This document shows, piece by piece, positions 30,824 through 38,711 of a stretch of 44,880 bases of DNA (positions are counted from its first letter, which is position 1; each line of letters begins with the position of its first letter). The DNA is from an uncultured bacterium (GTDB lineage Bacteria > Verrucomicrobiota > Lentisphaeria > Victivallales > UBA1829). Location of the stretch: the NCBI GenBank assembly GCA_900548385.1, contig URKJ01000041.1, positions 1 through 44,880 on the forward strand. The letters are read 5' to 3'. The position numbers were made by a program, and so were the translations under genes. The notes beneath the pieces were generated by a model that did not search any database, had not been told where the DNA came from, and was given only the letters and a program-made list of their open reading frames with translations.

Positions 30824-33800
30824 TTATTCGCAGTCCGCGTCTTTGCGCCGGCCGAGGCGCAGGGCGATCAGCCCGATTGCGGCGATTCCGAGCAGCAGGA
30901 AGATCATGGTTTTCCGGCTGACCGGCTTCCGCTCCGTTTCCGGCTTGATGATCTCCTGTTTTTTCAGAGTCATCCCTTCCACGGTCTTCTGTTTGTTCTC
31001 CGCCGCTGCAGCGGTACGGATCTTTTCGATTTTCCGGCTGTATTCCTGTTTCAGCGGCTGATTGTCGATATTCCGGGCGATGAACTCTTTCAGCTTTGCG
31101 TTATTGCAGACGAATCCGCTGCATCCGGGTCCGAATTTTTTCACGAGTTCCGCGTGTACCTGCGCGATCTGTTTCAACGTGGCGGCATCGGTTTTCCAGA
31201 GTCCCTTGCGGGCGGTTTCCAACAGAACGGCGGTCATCTCCTGAAGCGCGGCGGGATTCTTCTTTTCAAAATACTCGCGGATGTTCAGTTTGAGCTTGTC
31301 GTCAATATACACCGCTTTGTATTCGTCGAACAGATGATCTTTCAGCATATCGGGCTTCATGACTTTCCATCCGTAGCTGTTGCGGAAGACTTCGGCGAAA
31401 CTTCCGGCGGCTCCCGGTCCCTCCTGCATCATCTCCCTGATGTATTTGGGGTTGAGGACCGTACTGCGGGCTTCGACCATCGCGGCTTCCTCCGCATCCT
31501 GAATCTTTGCGCGTCCGGGAGTGCGGAGATCGTTGAAATAAGCATCCGGTTCTTTTCCGGTTACGTTTTTGACCGTGAGGTTGATGCCGCCCATGAATTC
31601 GTAAACATGGTCAAGCGAGAGCGGCCCCCAGGAGTTGGAGGAGCGCGGCTGGATCACGGTATCCGTGTTCTGCATTGCGGCCTTGAAGACACCGGGAATT
31701 GCTTCGCCCCAGTGCTCGTCTGTATAGAGAGCTCCCATGTTGTTCAAGTAGAGATCGGCGATGACTTTGCTGTCTTCCCAGCGGTCTCCCGCCTGAACGA
31801 GCCCGGTGACGCCGGTTCCGAAATTGCCGTTGACTCCGCCGAATATACGGGCATCCCCCAGAGCCCGCGCCTGTTCCGGAGACATTCCGGTGCTGATCAT
31901 GGTTCGGATCGCCGCTTCAGAACCTTCCCGGACATAATTGTCGTATTCCCCTTTCGGAGCGGCGGCTGCAATCCGGACCGCCTTGTCGATCAGGCGCATC
32001 CGGCTTGTGGCGGCGCCGCGGAACTGACCGGAGGTCTGGACCAGCACGTCAATGCGCGGCCGTTTCAGTTCGGAATCGGGGATCAGACGGACATCCTGAA
32101 CACGTCCGCGGGAATCCCAGACCGGTTCCACACCAAGCAGGAAAAAGATTTCTCCGATGTTGGTGCCCTGACCGCGAATGAACTCTCCGCCCCAGAGAGT
32201 GAATGCGGCTTTTTTCGGATATTTCCCGGTCTTTTTGAGTTTTGCCGCGATCAGTGCTTCTCCGAGTTTTTTCCCGACGGCATAACTTTCCCGTGTCGGG
32301 GTGCGTTCCGGGTCGATTCCGTAAAGATTGCGTCCCGTCGGAACGGTGGCGGGATTGCTGACCGGATCACCGCCGGGGGAGGCTGTGAGGTAACCGCCGG
32401 AGAAAGCATTGACCACGGAGCGGAGTTCCGTTTGGGTTGATTCAAGCAGCGATTGACGGATTCGATGCGCTTCCGCCAGAGCGGTCAGCTTCTGTTTGGC
32501 AGTCCGTGCCGGAGCTCCAGGACGTTTTCCCATCTGCCGCATCATGGCTTTCCGCTCTTCCGGAGACATTTTATCCAATGCTTCGCGCATCTGCGGCGGC
32601 ATTTTTGCGAGCATTTCTTCTATCTTTTCAGGCCTCATGCTGTTCATTCCGGGCGGTGTGCTGCGGTCCGTTTTCTTCACCGGTTCCGTTTTCCCGATTG
32701 AGGTCGGTTTTTGAAACTCCCTGATGAGCATGGCATTGGCTTTGTCGAGATAGTTTTTCTTGAAGAACGTGATGTTGTCGCGATCCTTTTCTTTGACTTT
32801 TCCTGTTTTGAGGTCCGCTTTGAACAGCTGATCCGCAACGGTGTCCACCATCATCAGACGCGCGGTTTCGTCGGCTTCCTCTTTTGAGTACGGACGGCCG
32901 ATCACATAAACGCCGCGATTGACTTTTGAATCTTCGATCTCATGCAGATAACCGTGCAGACGCTCCAGATCCTCCCGGTTCAGGATTCCTTTCTCAAAAT
33001 CCGGAGAGAGTTTGAGGTCGACATGCAGTTTTTCCCGGACGGCTGCTGCAATGATGGATTTGCGGTACTCGTCTTTGAGCATTGCGGAGTCGGCGCTTTC
33101 GTATGCTTCGATCTTCTCTTCGAGCTTGTGCAGTTCGCCGTAGGTTCCGGAATTCATGAACGGAGCGGTCAGGTGACTGACCATCGTGGCATAGGTTCTG
33201 CGTTTGGCGATCAACGCTTCTCCGATGTTGTTGATGACATAGAGATAGTAATGCGGCATTTCACCGATCAGGATGTCCGGCCAGTCGAAGCTGGAAAGCG
33301 CGATCTGTTTCCATGGCGTGAATTCCAGACTTCCGTGTGTGCCGAAGTGCATCAGCGCATCCGCCTGGAATTTATGGCGGATCCACAGATAGGTGGCGAT
33401 ATAGGTGTGCGGCGGAGCCTGTTTGACACCGTGAACCAGTTTATTGGTATCGTCTCCGTATGCGGGAAGTCCCTGCGGCATGATTACGATATTGCCGAAC
33501 CGGAGCATACCGAGAGCCATGCACTGTTTGCCGTCTTTTTCCACGGAAAGATACTTTCCGGGAACGGGCCCGTACTGTTTCTCCACTTCGGCATAGAGGT
33601 CGTCCGGCATACTTTTCCGGATCCAGGAGAGATATTCTTCCGGCGGGATCAGTTCGACCCGTGCGGTCCGGATGAAGTCTTGAATCGCCCCTTTCGCATA
33701 AGTGCCGAATACTGCGGCGTTTTCCTGAATCTTTTTATTCAGTTCTTCCGGCGTTTCCGGGAGTTCCCCGGTGGTGAATCCCCGGCTCTTCAAATATTTC

Positions 33801-34972
33801 AGCGTATTCAGCAGGGAATCGCCGACTTCGAGTCCGGCGGCGTTCATTGCATTCTGGCCGGGACCCTTGTAGTAGATGATTGCGATCTTTTTTTCCGAAT
33901 TCGGTTTGCGCTTCAGGTCGACCGTTTTCCGGACCATGGTGGTAAAGCGGTCAAGGCGATCCGGTATTGTACGGAACTCCATCAGGCCGCGTTTGTTCGG
34001 GAACAGGGCGGAAAGAACGAACGGGACTGCTCCGCCGTCGAGTTCCGGCATGATTACGCTCTGACTCAGCATACCGCCGGTCATGCCGCGTTGATCCCGG
34101 AGGTATTCGTCATACGGCTGGCTGACCTTGATCGGGCAGAACAGAGGGATATTGAGACGCTTCAGCGCTTCCAGAGCCTTGTCCGGATCATTGATGGAGA
34201 GCCGTCCGTGCGGCTGATAGATGATCAGTTCCGGTTTGACCATATCCAGCAGACGGATCCGGTCCATCATTCCGGAAATGCCGACAACGTTCAGCTGTTT
34301 GGCTTCCAGAGCCTCAACCAGAGATTCCAGATCTCCGCCTCCGTTTCCGGAGAATATGCAGACCGTCGGATTCGCCGGGTTGTATCTGCCGAGCCGTTTG
34401 TAGAATTCCACATACTGTTTGTAGGTCGCGAGTACGGTTTCCTCGTCTTTTTTCGGATGGAAGAATGCGGAGCGCGGAATTTCTTTCGGAGGCAGGACTT
34501 TTGCGGAGAACAGGAATTTCCCGTCGATGGCGCGGCGGGTGTAATCCATCAGGCGCCTGAAATTCGTTTTGCCGCCGGCTCTCATATAGGTCTGAACCTG
34601 TTTGGACTGCTCAGGGGAAAGGGTGTCCAGTTTGGTTTCGGCACGGGTGGAGGCTGTGATGTAGAGCGGCTTTTTCTTGCAGACCAGTTCATCAATTACG
34701 GCTTTCTGGGCGTCGTTGAATTGAAGTCCCATGCCGAAGAAATAGAGAACATCGTACTGTCTGAGGATGGCGGGATCGGTTTTGTCATCCCATTTGACCG
34801 GTTCGACATGCAGAAATTTTCCGAGGTCCTGATCCAGCTGGGACGCCAGCATGTAATCCGGGTAATTGACCATGCCGACGCGTGTCGGCGACATGCCGTT
34901 CCAGCAGAATATTCCCAAAGCGGCAAGCACGATGAGGAGCAGGGCTCCGATCCATGTTTTTTTCTGTTTCAT
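30824..34972 (-). CDS. Membrane-anchored CobN/HmuS-family chelatase
   Basis: A 1382-residue CobN/BchH-type large chelatase subunit. The signature MHFGTHGSLEF (His542, His546) followed by PWKQ, the block GQGTNIGEIFFLLGVEPVWDSRGRV, and RIFGGVNGNFGTGVTG are as in CobN. Unlike cobaltochelatase, it has an N-terminal signal anchor (residues 8-26) and a C-terminal transmembrane helix (about 1352-1372) followed by RRKDADCE, so the catalytic body should lie outside the cytoplasm. That architecture, with ExbB-like and DUF2149 neighbours, matches HmuS of Bacteroides hmu operons, associated with metal removal from haem. A Met-rich insertion lies at residues 776-814. No CobS or CobT ATPase is present. ATG overlaps the DUF2149 stop. 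Confidence 0.8.
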   Translation of the reverse strand: MKQKKTWIGALLLIVLAALGIFCWNGMSPTRVGMVNYPDYMLASQLDQDLGKFLHVEPVKWDDKTDPAILRQYDVLYFFGMGLQFNDAQKAVIDELVCKKKPLYITASTRAETKLDTLSPEQSKQVQTYMRAGGKTNFRRLMDYTRRAIDGKFLFSAKVLPPKEIPRSAFFHPKKDEETVLATYKQYVEFYKRLGRYNPANPTVCIFSGNGGGDLESLVEALEAKQLNVVGISGMMDRIRLLDMVKPELIIYQPHGRLSINDPDKALEALKRLNIPLFCPIKVSQPYDEYLRDQRGMTGGMLSQSVIMPELDGGAVPFVLSALFPNKRGLMEFRTIPDRLDRFTTMVRKTVDLKRKPNSEKKIAIIYYKGPGQNAMNAAGLEVGDSLLNTLKYLKSRGFTTGELPETPEELNKKIQENAAVFGTYAKGAIQDFIRTARVELIPPEEYLSWIRKSMPDDLYAEVEKQYGPVPGKYLSVEKDGKQCMALGMLRFGNIVIMPQGLPAYGDDTNKLVHGVKQAPPHTYIATYLWIRHKFQADALMHFGTHGSLEFTPWKQIALSSFDWPDILIGEMPHYYLYVINNIGEALIAKRRTYATMVSHLTAPFMNSGTYGELHKLEEKIEAYESADSAMLKDEYRKSIIAAAVREKLHVDLKLSPDFEKGILNREDLERLHGYLHEIEDSKVNRGVYVIGRPYSKEEADETARLMMVDTVADQLFKADLKTGKVKEKDRDNITFFKKNYLDKANAMLIREFQKPTSIGKTEPVKKTDRSTPPGMNSMRPEKIEEMLAKMPPQMREALDKMSPEERKAMMRQMGKRPGAPARTAKQKLTALAEAHRIRQSLLESTQTELRSVVNAFSGGYLTASPGGDPVSNPATVPTGRNLYGIDPERTPTRESYAVGKKLGEALIAAKLKKTGKYPKKAAFTLWGGEFIRGQGTNIGEIFFLLGVEPVWDSRGRVQDVRLIPDSELKRPRIDVLVQTSGQFRGAATSRMRLIDKAVRIAAAAPKGEYDNYVREGSEAAIRTMISTGMSPEQARALGDARIFGGVNGNFGTGVTGLVQAGDRWEDSKVIADLYLNNMGALYTDEHWGEAIPGVFKAAMQNTDTVIQPRSSNSWGPLSLDHVYEFMGGINLTVKNVTGKEPDAYFNDLRTPGRAKIQDAEEAAMVEARSTVLNPKYIREMMQEGPGAAGSFAEVFRNSYGWKVMKPDMLKDHLFDEYKAVYIDDKLKLNIREYFEKKNPAALQEMTAVLLETARKGLWKTDAATLKQIAQVHAELVKKFGPGCSGFVCNNAKLKEFIARNIDNQPLKQEYSRKIEKIRTAAAAENKQKTVEGMTLKKQEIIKPETERKPVSRKTMIFLLLGIAAIGLIALRLGRRKDADCE

Positions 34973-35313
34973 TTTGCTTCATCTCCTTCCGGGACATAGA
35001 TGATTTCGCCGTTTTCGAGGCGGTATGCGGTCCCGACGCGTTCCCCTTTTCCCGAACCTGTCTTTTTTTCCGCTTGGAACCGGGATACTTTATTATCTTT
35101 TTTGACGATGATTTCCATATCCGGTTTTCCCGCATTTTTTACATAGGTGACATCCTGAGCAGTCAGGAATTCCGTCATCCGGCTCTGAATGACGAATGCC
35201 ACCATCAGGGCTACGGCGAAGACCATTGCCGCATCGAACAGATTGATGAGACCGCTCAGCGGATCGCTGTCGTCTTCCGTCGCAAAGCGGTTATACCGTC
35301 CGGGTTTGCGCAT
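34969..35313 (-). CDS. DUF2149 family protein (ExbD-like position)
   Basis: A 114-residue protein starting at the ATG at 35313. Residues 1-20 are cytoplasmic and acidic (NRFATEDDSDPLSGLINLFD), one transmembrane helix spans about 22-42 (DAAMVFAVALMVAFVIQ), and a small charged periplasmic tail follows. The D-P-L-S-G-L-x-N-L-F-D-A-A-M-V-F pattern identifies DUF2149. Its topology resembles ExbD/TolR, the stator partner of ExbB/TolQ, and the family occurs beside CobN-like genes. It would complete a proton-driven motor for the chelatase. The start overlaps the end of the ExbB-like gene by 23 bases and its stop overlaps the chelatase ATG, indicating tight translational coupling. Confidence 0.82.
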   Translation of the reverse strand: MRKPGRYNRFATEDDSDPLSGLINLFDAAMVFAVALMVAFVIQSRMTEFLTAQDVTYVKNAGKPDMEIIVKKDNKVSRFQAEKKTGSGKGERVGTAYRLENGEIIYVPEGDEAK

Positions 35314-35899
35314 TGGAGGACTCCCTTCTGAGTTTGAGGTCCAGCGCGTACTGGAGCGAGGCGATCTCGTCGGCGAACCAGTGACGCTTGACGGAGTAGA
35401 GCAGCAGTCCGACTCCGGCGACAAAGATTCCGACGACCGTTGTCCCGAATGCCACCTGCATGTTGTATGCCATGGATTTGATGTCACCGGAGGCAAGCCC
35501 TGCAAGTGCGGGTCCCATGGGGATCAGTGTTCCCATCAGGCCGAGCATCGGACCGATTTTCATCATGAAACGGGCGCGTTCCAGTTCATGCTCGTATGTT
35601 TGGGAAAAGTCGAAAATCCGTTTTTCACAGTGGACCGGATCCCAGTCGAGCTGGTTCAGTTCCGCAAGGTGACGGGCAAAGATCCCATGCCGGAGCTGTT
35701 CCGGTGTGAGTTCTTTCTCCGCACGGAGAAGCGTCATGAGTTCGTCGCGTTTGCGGCGCTGCCGGAGAAGCATGAGCCAGGTGGAGCAGAAGCCGCCGAG
35801 CTCAACGAGGGCAAAGAGCATCGCGGCAAGCAGCAGCACGATGTCCGGCAGCATGAGGCTGGCGGAGATCCAGTTCAGGATTTCTGTGATGTAATGCAT
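35291..35899 (-). CDS. MotA/TolQ/ExbB-type proton channel protein
   Basis: A 202-residue membrane protein with an N-terminal helix (about residues 15-36), a long cytoplasmic charged segment (RQRRKRDELMTLLRAEKELTPEQLRH), and two C-terminal helices. The conserved MotA/TolQ/ExbB motif is KIGPMLGLMGTLIPMGPALAGLASGD followed by AFGTTVVGIFVAGVGLLL. These proteins form proton-conducting pentamers that energise outer-membrane or extracytoplasmic work. Here it lies between an HmuV-like gene (25-base overlap at its start) and DUF2149 (23-base overlap at its end), the same gene set as HmuV, HmuT, HmuU and HmuS in Bacteroides. No TonB or TonB-dependent receptor is encoded in the window, so what the motor drives is open. 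Confidence 0.85.
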   Translation of the reverse strand: MHYITEILNWISASLMLPDIVLLLAAMLFALVELGGFCSTWLMLLRQRRKRDELMTLLRAEKELTPEQLRHGIFARHLAELNQLDWDPVHCEKRIFDFSQTYEHELERARFMMKIGPMLGLMGTLIPMGPALAGLASGDIKSMAYNMQVAFGTTVVGIFVAGVGLLLYSVKRHWFADEIASLQYALDLKLRRESSNAQTRTV

Positions 35900-36576
35900 G
35901 ATTGTTTATGTTCCTTCCATGTTCGGTAAAGTTGTGTTGCAATGGCGGAAAGAGCCGCCGTAAGAGTGAGCGAACCGAGGATGAGCAGGTCTCTTTTCCA
36001 GTCGGCTGCCTGTCCGGTCCCGCTCCGGGAGAGCTGACCTGTCGCTGCGGCGGGAAGAAAGATCGCCAGAAGAACCAGCATCCAGCTTCCCGTCAATGCG
36101 GCGGAAATGCGACCGGTCAAAGTCGGCCGTATCATTCCCCACAGTTCACAGACCAGTGCGGAGAATACGACAAATCCTCCGGCAGTCCACCAGAGAATTG
36201 TGCCGAATTCATAACGGACCAGGTGATTGAATCCGACAGCGGTCAGATACATGACTGTGACGGGGAGCAGAAGCGAGGGGAGCAGCGCCAGATATTTCCA
36301 GCGGTGGACCGGCTTGCCAAGCTCCCGCTCTTTCAGCAGGGAGAGACCCGCCAGCAGAGCCAGCAGTTCCTGAATGACGATCAGCGCGCAGAAGTCGTTC
36401 AGATTGTTGGTGTCTGAAAGAAAACGGTCGATCATCTGCAGGTTGAACTTCATCAATCCGGTTTTGAAAAGAAAGACCGGGATTGTGGCTGCGGCGAGGA
36501 TTCCAGTTCTCCATATCCGCGGGAGCAGAGTCAGTTTCAGGACGCTCTGGATCCAGGCCGCCGCCAGTATCACCAT
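35875..36576 (-). CDS. HmuV-like multi-pass membrane protein
   Basis: A 233-residue hydrophobic protein with about six transmembrane segments and no recognised enzymatic motif. I start it at the ATG at 36576, which has GGAAAG eight bases before it; a TTG at 36591 would add five residues. Short conserved-looking features are MKFNLQMIDRF, DFCALIVIQELLALLAG and a glycine-rich GTILWWTAGG helix. Similar uncharacterised membrane proteins accompany the ExbB-DUF2149-CobN trio in haem operons, and I assign it by position. Its 3' end overlaps the ExbB-like gene by 25 bases, supporting a common complex. Confidence 0.6.
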   Translation of the reverse strand: MVILAAAWIQSVLKLTLLPRIWRTGILAAATIPVFLFKTGLMKFNLQMIDRFLSDTNNLNDFCALIVIQELLALLAGLSLLKERELGKPVHRWKYLALLPSLLLPVTVMYLTAVGFNHLVRYEFGTILWWTAGGFVVFSALVCELWGMIRPTLTGRISAALTGSWMLVLLAIFLPAAATGQLSRSGTGQAADWKRDLLILGSLTLTAALSAIATQLYRTWKEHKQSCITSQKS

Positions 36577-36617
36577 AATAAAACTTTCCAATTTATCGGT
36601 TCCTTGTGATATTGGTT

Positions 36618-36633
36618 ATCCGTCTGTACGGAT
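36618..36633. repeat. Small dyad upstream of the HmuV-like gene
   Basis: Perfect 6-4-6 inverted repeat ATCCGT-CTGT-ACGGAT in the 115-base gap between the secreted-protein gene and the HmuV-like gene. There is no U-tract on the minus strand, so it is more likely an operator or RNA-processing hairpin than a terminator. Confidence 0.35.
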
Positions 36634-36691
36634 TGTGTTTCGTCTGAGTTTGTTATTAGAATTTCATGATGATTGCCATTCCCCGTATGGT

Positions 36692-37156
36692 TTACAGCTT
36701 TTCCTGTTTTTTCTCCGAGACGGAAGACAGGTACAGCTTTCCTTTTTGTTCAAGCAGGGTGACACACAGGACGGTATTGTTGTCCAGCGCCATCCGCAGA
36801 AACATTTTTCTGCGATTCTTTTTCAGATGACTCATCTGAAATTTTTCCGGACTCATCTGGAACGCGTGCTGTTTCAGGAGTGCAAGTCCTGCTTTTACAG
36901 AATCCTCTCCGGTTTCAGCCATCGCCAGTTCCCGTTCTTCTCTTGTAACCGCAAACGCTCTTTCCAGTTCCGTCCATCTTCTGTGCTGACAGGATTTGAC
37001 CAGTTCGCGGGCGATTTTATTCAGTTTGATCTTTTCCTCCCCCGCCGCCGGAATTTCTTCCGGCACAAATTTGTCTGCATCCGTTCCCTGACTGGCGAAA
37101 AGCCAGATGCCGGTTCCGGCAAGAAGGAGTGTGAGAAAAAACAGTTTCTTTTTCAT
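36692..37156 (-). CDS. Small secreted protein of unknown function
   Basis: A 154-residue protein with a signal peptide (MKKKLFFLTLLLAGTGIWLFASQG). The mature part is highly charged with helical K/E-rich stretches (KIKLNKIARELVKSC, ELERAFAVTREERELAMAE) and a C-terminal beta-like half containing RKMFLRMALDNNTVLCVTLLEQKGKLYLSSV. I do not recognise the family. It starts three bases after the pseudopilin stop, and its GGAGGTTG binding site is formed by the last codons of that gene. By position it belongs to the chelatase operon and could bind the substrate or a surface partner. Confidence 0.7.
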   Translation of the reverse strand: MKKKLFFLTLLLAGTGIWLFASQGTDADKFVPEEIPAAGEEKIKLNKIARELVKSCQHRRWTELERAFAVTREERELAMAETGEDSVKAGLALLKQHAFQMSPEKFQMSHLKKNRRKMFLRMALDNNTVLCVTLLEQKGKLYLSSVSEKKQEKL

Positions 37157-37159
37157 GAT

Positions 37160-37975
37160 TCAACCTCCGACTTCATAGGTGGAATCCGGATTGTAGAGAC
37201 GGTCATCGTCTTCATCGACACCGAGTCCGCCGATCTGGTATTTTTTTGCAGCTTCATCATCGTAAATATACCCGACACCTTCATTGGAAGCGTGTCCGTC
37301 TGCCCAGATTACATTGGTGCGGGAGTTGTGACGGAATGTCGTGGAACCCGCGTCAACGGTATAGCCGAACAGCTTTGTATCCGAGTAGTTTCCCATGGAA
37401 CCGTTCTGTTCTCCGAAGCTGACGATCGAAGAGGGTTTTTTGATCTTTCCCGGACGGACCAGCCCGCCCATTGTCGTTCCCCGCATGGAGAACGGAAACC
37501 ACTGATGAATGTTGCGGTTTGCTCCGTAGCCGCTTCCGCGGGCGTTTTCCACTGTATAGCCGAGACGCACAAATTCCGTCCGGATGACTTCACTGGTACA
37601 GAAGAATACATTGCTTGAAACCTCGTTCATGATTCCGGCGTCGACTCCGGCTTTTTTAAGATAGGGAGTGAGGAAGCCGTCTTTTGTGAAATCCCATCCG
37701 GTGGAGGTCCTTACTCCGGCCCAGCCCAGCATGGTGGAACCGTCGCCGCCAGCCATTGAGACGGACATCGCTTCCGCACACGGGGAGAAAAAACCTGAAT
37801 CCGCCTGATATTGTGCGTCTGCCGTTCCGATTTGTTTGAGACGTGCCATGCAGGAGACTGAGATCGCTTTGCTTCTTGCCGCTCCGAGGGCAGGCAGCAG
37901 CATTCCGGCAAGAATTGCAATGATTGCAATTACAATGAGGAGCTCTATAAGGGTGAAATCTGTTTTTCTGAACAT
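37160..37975 (-). CDS. Pseudopilin-like protein heading the chelatase operon
   Basis: A 271-residue protein with the prepilin N-terminus FTLIELLIVIAIIAILAGMLLPALG (Glu at +5) directly after a six-residue leader ending in Asp rather than the usual Gly (MFRKTDF), followed by the body typical of this family and a C-terminal H-X9-DG motif (HNSRTNVIWADGHAS). It contains an acidic DDDRLYNPDSTYE tail. As the first gene transcribed toward the chelatase it could be the exposed component that gathers substrate, a role taken by the HmuY lipoprotein in Bacteroides; that is inference. The unusual residue before the cleavage site would need checking. A promoter and dyad lie just upstream. Confidence 0.85.
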   Translation of the reverse strand: MFRKTDFTLIELLIVIAIIAILAGMLLPALGAARSKAISVSCMARLKQIGTADAQYQADSGFFSPCAEAMSVSMAGGDGSTMLGWAGVRTSTGWDFTKDGFLTPYLKKAGVDAGIMNEVSSNVFFCTSEVIRTEFVRLGYTVENARGSGYGANRNIHQWFPFSMRGTTMGGLVRPGKIKKPSSIVSFGEQNGSMGNYSDTKLFGYTVDAGSTTFRHNSRTNVIWADGHASNEGVGYIYDDEAAKKYQIGGLGVDEDDDRLYNPDSTYEVGG

Positions 37976-38007
37976 TGTTCTTTTCCTTAATTTAATGTTC
38001 TGTTTTA

Positions 38008-38036
38008 ATTATATACAAAATTAGTTCAGTCTAATT
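38008..38036 (-). promoter_or_regulatory. Promoter and overlapping dyad of the chelatase operon
   Basis: On the minus strand TATAAT at 38013-38008 as -10, with TTAGAC at 38034-38029 as a weak -35. A perfect 6-6-6 inverted repeat AATTAG-TTCAGT-CTAATT (38019-38036) covers the -35 and spacer. The TTAG/CTAA arms recall DtxR/MntR-type metalloregulator boxes. Repression by metal would suit a haem or metal-acquisition operon. Confidence 0.45.
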
Positions 38037-38636
38037 AATTCCTCTTTTCTTTCCCCGTATTGTTTTGAGTGTTTTTGCAAAACTGACGGCAAGAAAAGCG
38101 GAATCCGCGGATTAGGAAAGAACCTATTTTGCAGTTCGGGGAATAATATATCATGAAAAGCGGAAATGTCAAGCATGAAATTAGAAGAATCTAATAAAAT
38201 ACGGATTTCCTGATATTTTTTAACGGATTCGTGCGTATAACAGAAAAAACAGTGACGGGAAATAGAGTGAGCGATTCGATCCGCCGGCTTGCGGGTCATC
38301 CTTACATGTGCAGACAGTTTTTCCAATTCATCAAACATACAGCCGTTGACTTTGCCGAATGTGCATGCTCCATAGAGACCGCGCTTGTCCGAAGACATCC
38401 CGGAACCGGCCATGAAGCGGATACTTTCCGGTTTTGAGTTTTCCGTTATCAGCGCTTCTCCGGCTTTCGTATTCGCGGAATTCCGGTTTGCCCGCCTGTC
38501 TGCATTGATACAGCATTTTCCTGTTTCCGCCGAAAGTGCGGCTCGATAAACAGTTGATTTTCCTGGATTTTTCGTAAGGGGATATGATATTACACTTGAT
38601 ATTACACTTGTTTTACACTTTTTTTGTCTTTTTCTT
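38021..38636 (-). pseudogene. Possible decayed minus-strand ORF
   Basis: The minus frame is open for about 205 codons, from about 38636 to a stop at 38021, with the first ATG at 38413 (130 codons). The middle reads like real protein (around GSGMSSDKRGLYGACTFG, FDELEKLSAHVRMTRKPADR), with several cysteines. Both ends are AT-rich and unlike coding sequence, no binding site precedes the ATG, and its 3' end runs into the promoter of the opposite operon. I cannot assign a family. A relic gene or chance ORF is more likely than a functional gene. Confidence 0.25.
38586..38620. repeat. Tandem 12-base repeats upstream of the GntR-type promoter
   Basis: GATATTACACTT at 38586-38597 is repeated exactly at 38598-38609, then degenerately as GTTTTACACTT at 38610-38620. 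The array ends 27 bases before the -35. The 12-base period would put protein sites on nearly the same helix face. Confidence 0.7.
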
Positions 38637-38647
38637 CATTTCCCATC

Positions 38648-38676
38648 TTGACAAAAGCGGGGAAATCGCTTATAAT
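38648..38676 (+). promoter_or_regulatory. Perfect-consensus sigma70 promoter of the GntR-type regulator
   Basis: TTGACA at 38648-38653, exactly 17 bases, TATAAT at 38671-38676; every hexamer base matches consensus. The ATG is 35 bases further on. Such strength usually goes with repression, plausibly autoregulation. Confidence 0.88.
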
Positions 38677-38711
38677 TTATAGAAATGAAATTATGATGAT
38701 AAGAGCAAAAG

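Larger units (their letters stand above)
37976..38711. other. 736-base divergent intergenic region
   Basis: It contains the chelatase-operon promoter at the left, a possible decayed ORF on the minus strand, three 12-base tandem repeats, and a perfect sigma70 promoter for the GntR-type gene at the right. AT content is high at both ends. No tRNA or known small-RNA fold is recognised. Confidence 0.6.

Noticed and set aside
30782..35000. Plus-strand open frames of 552 and 685 codons opposite the chelatase
   Set aside because: Phe/Arg/His-rich shadows of the chelatase gene, with no recognisable domain.
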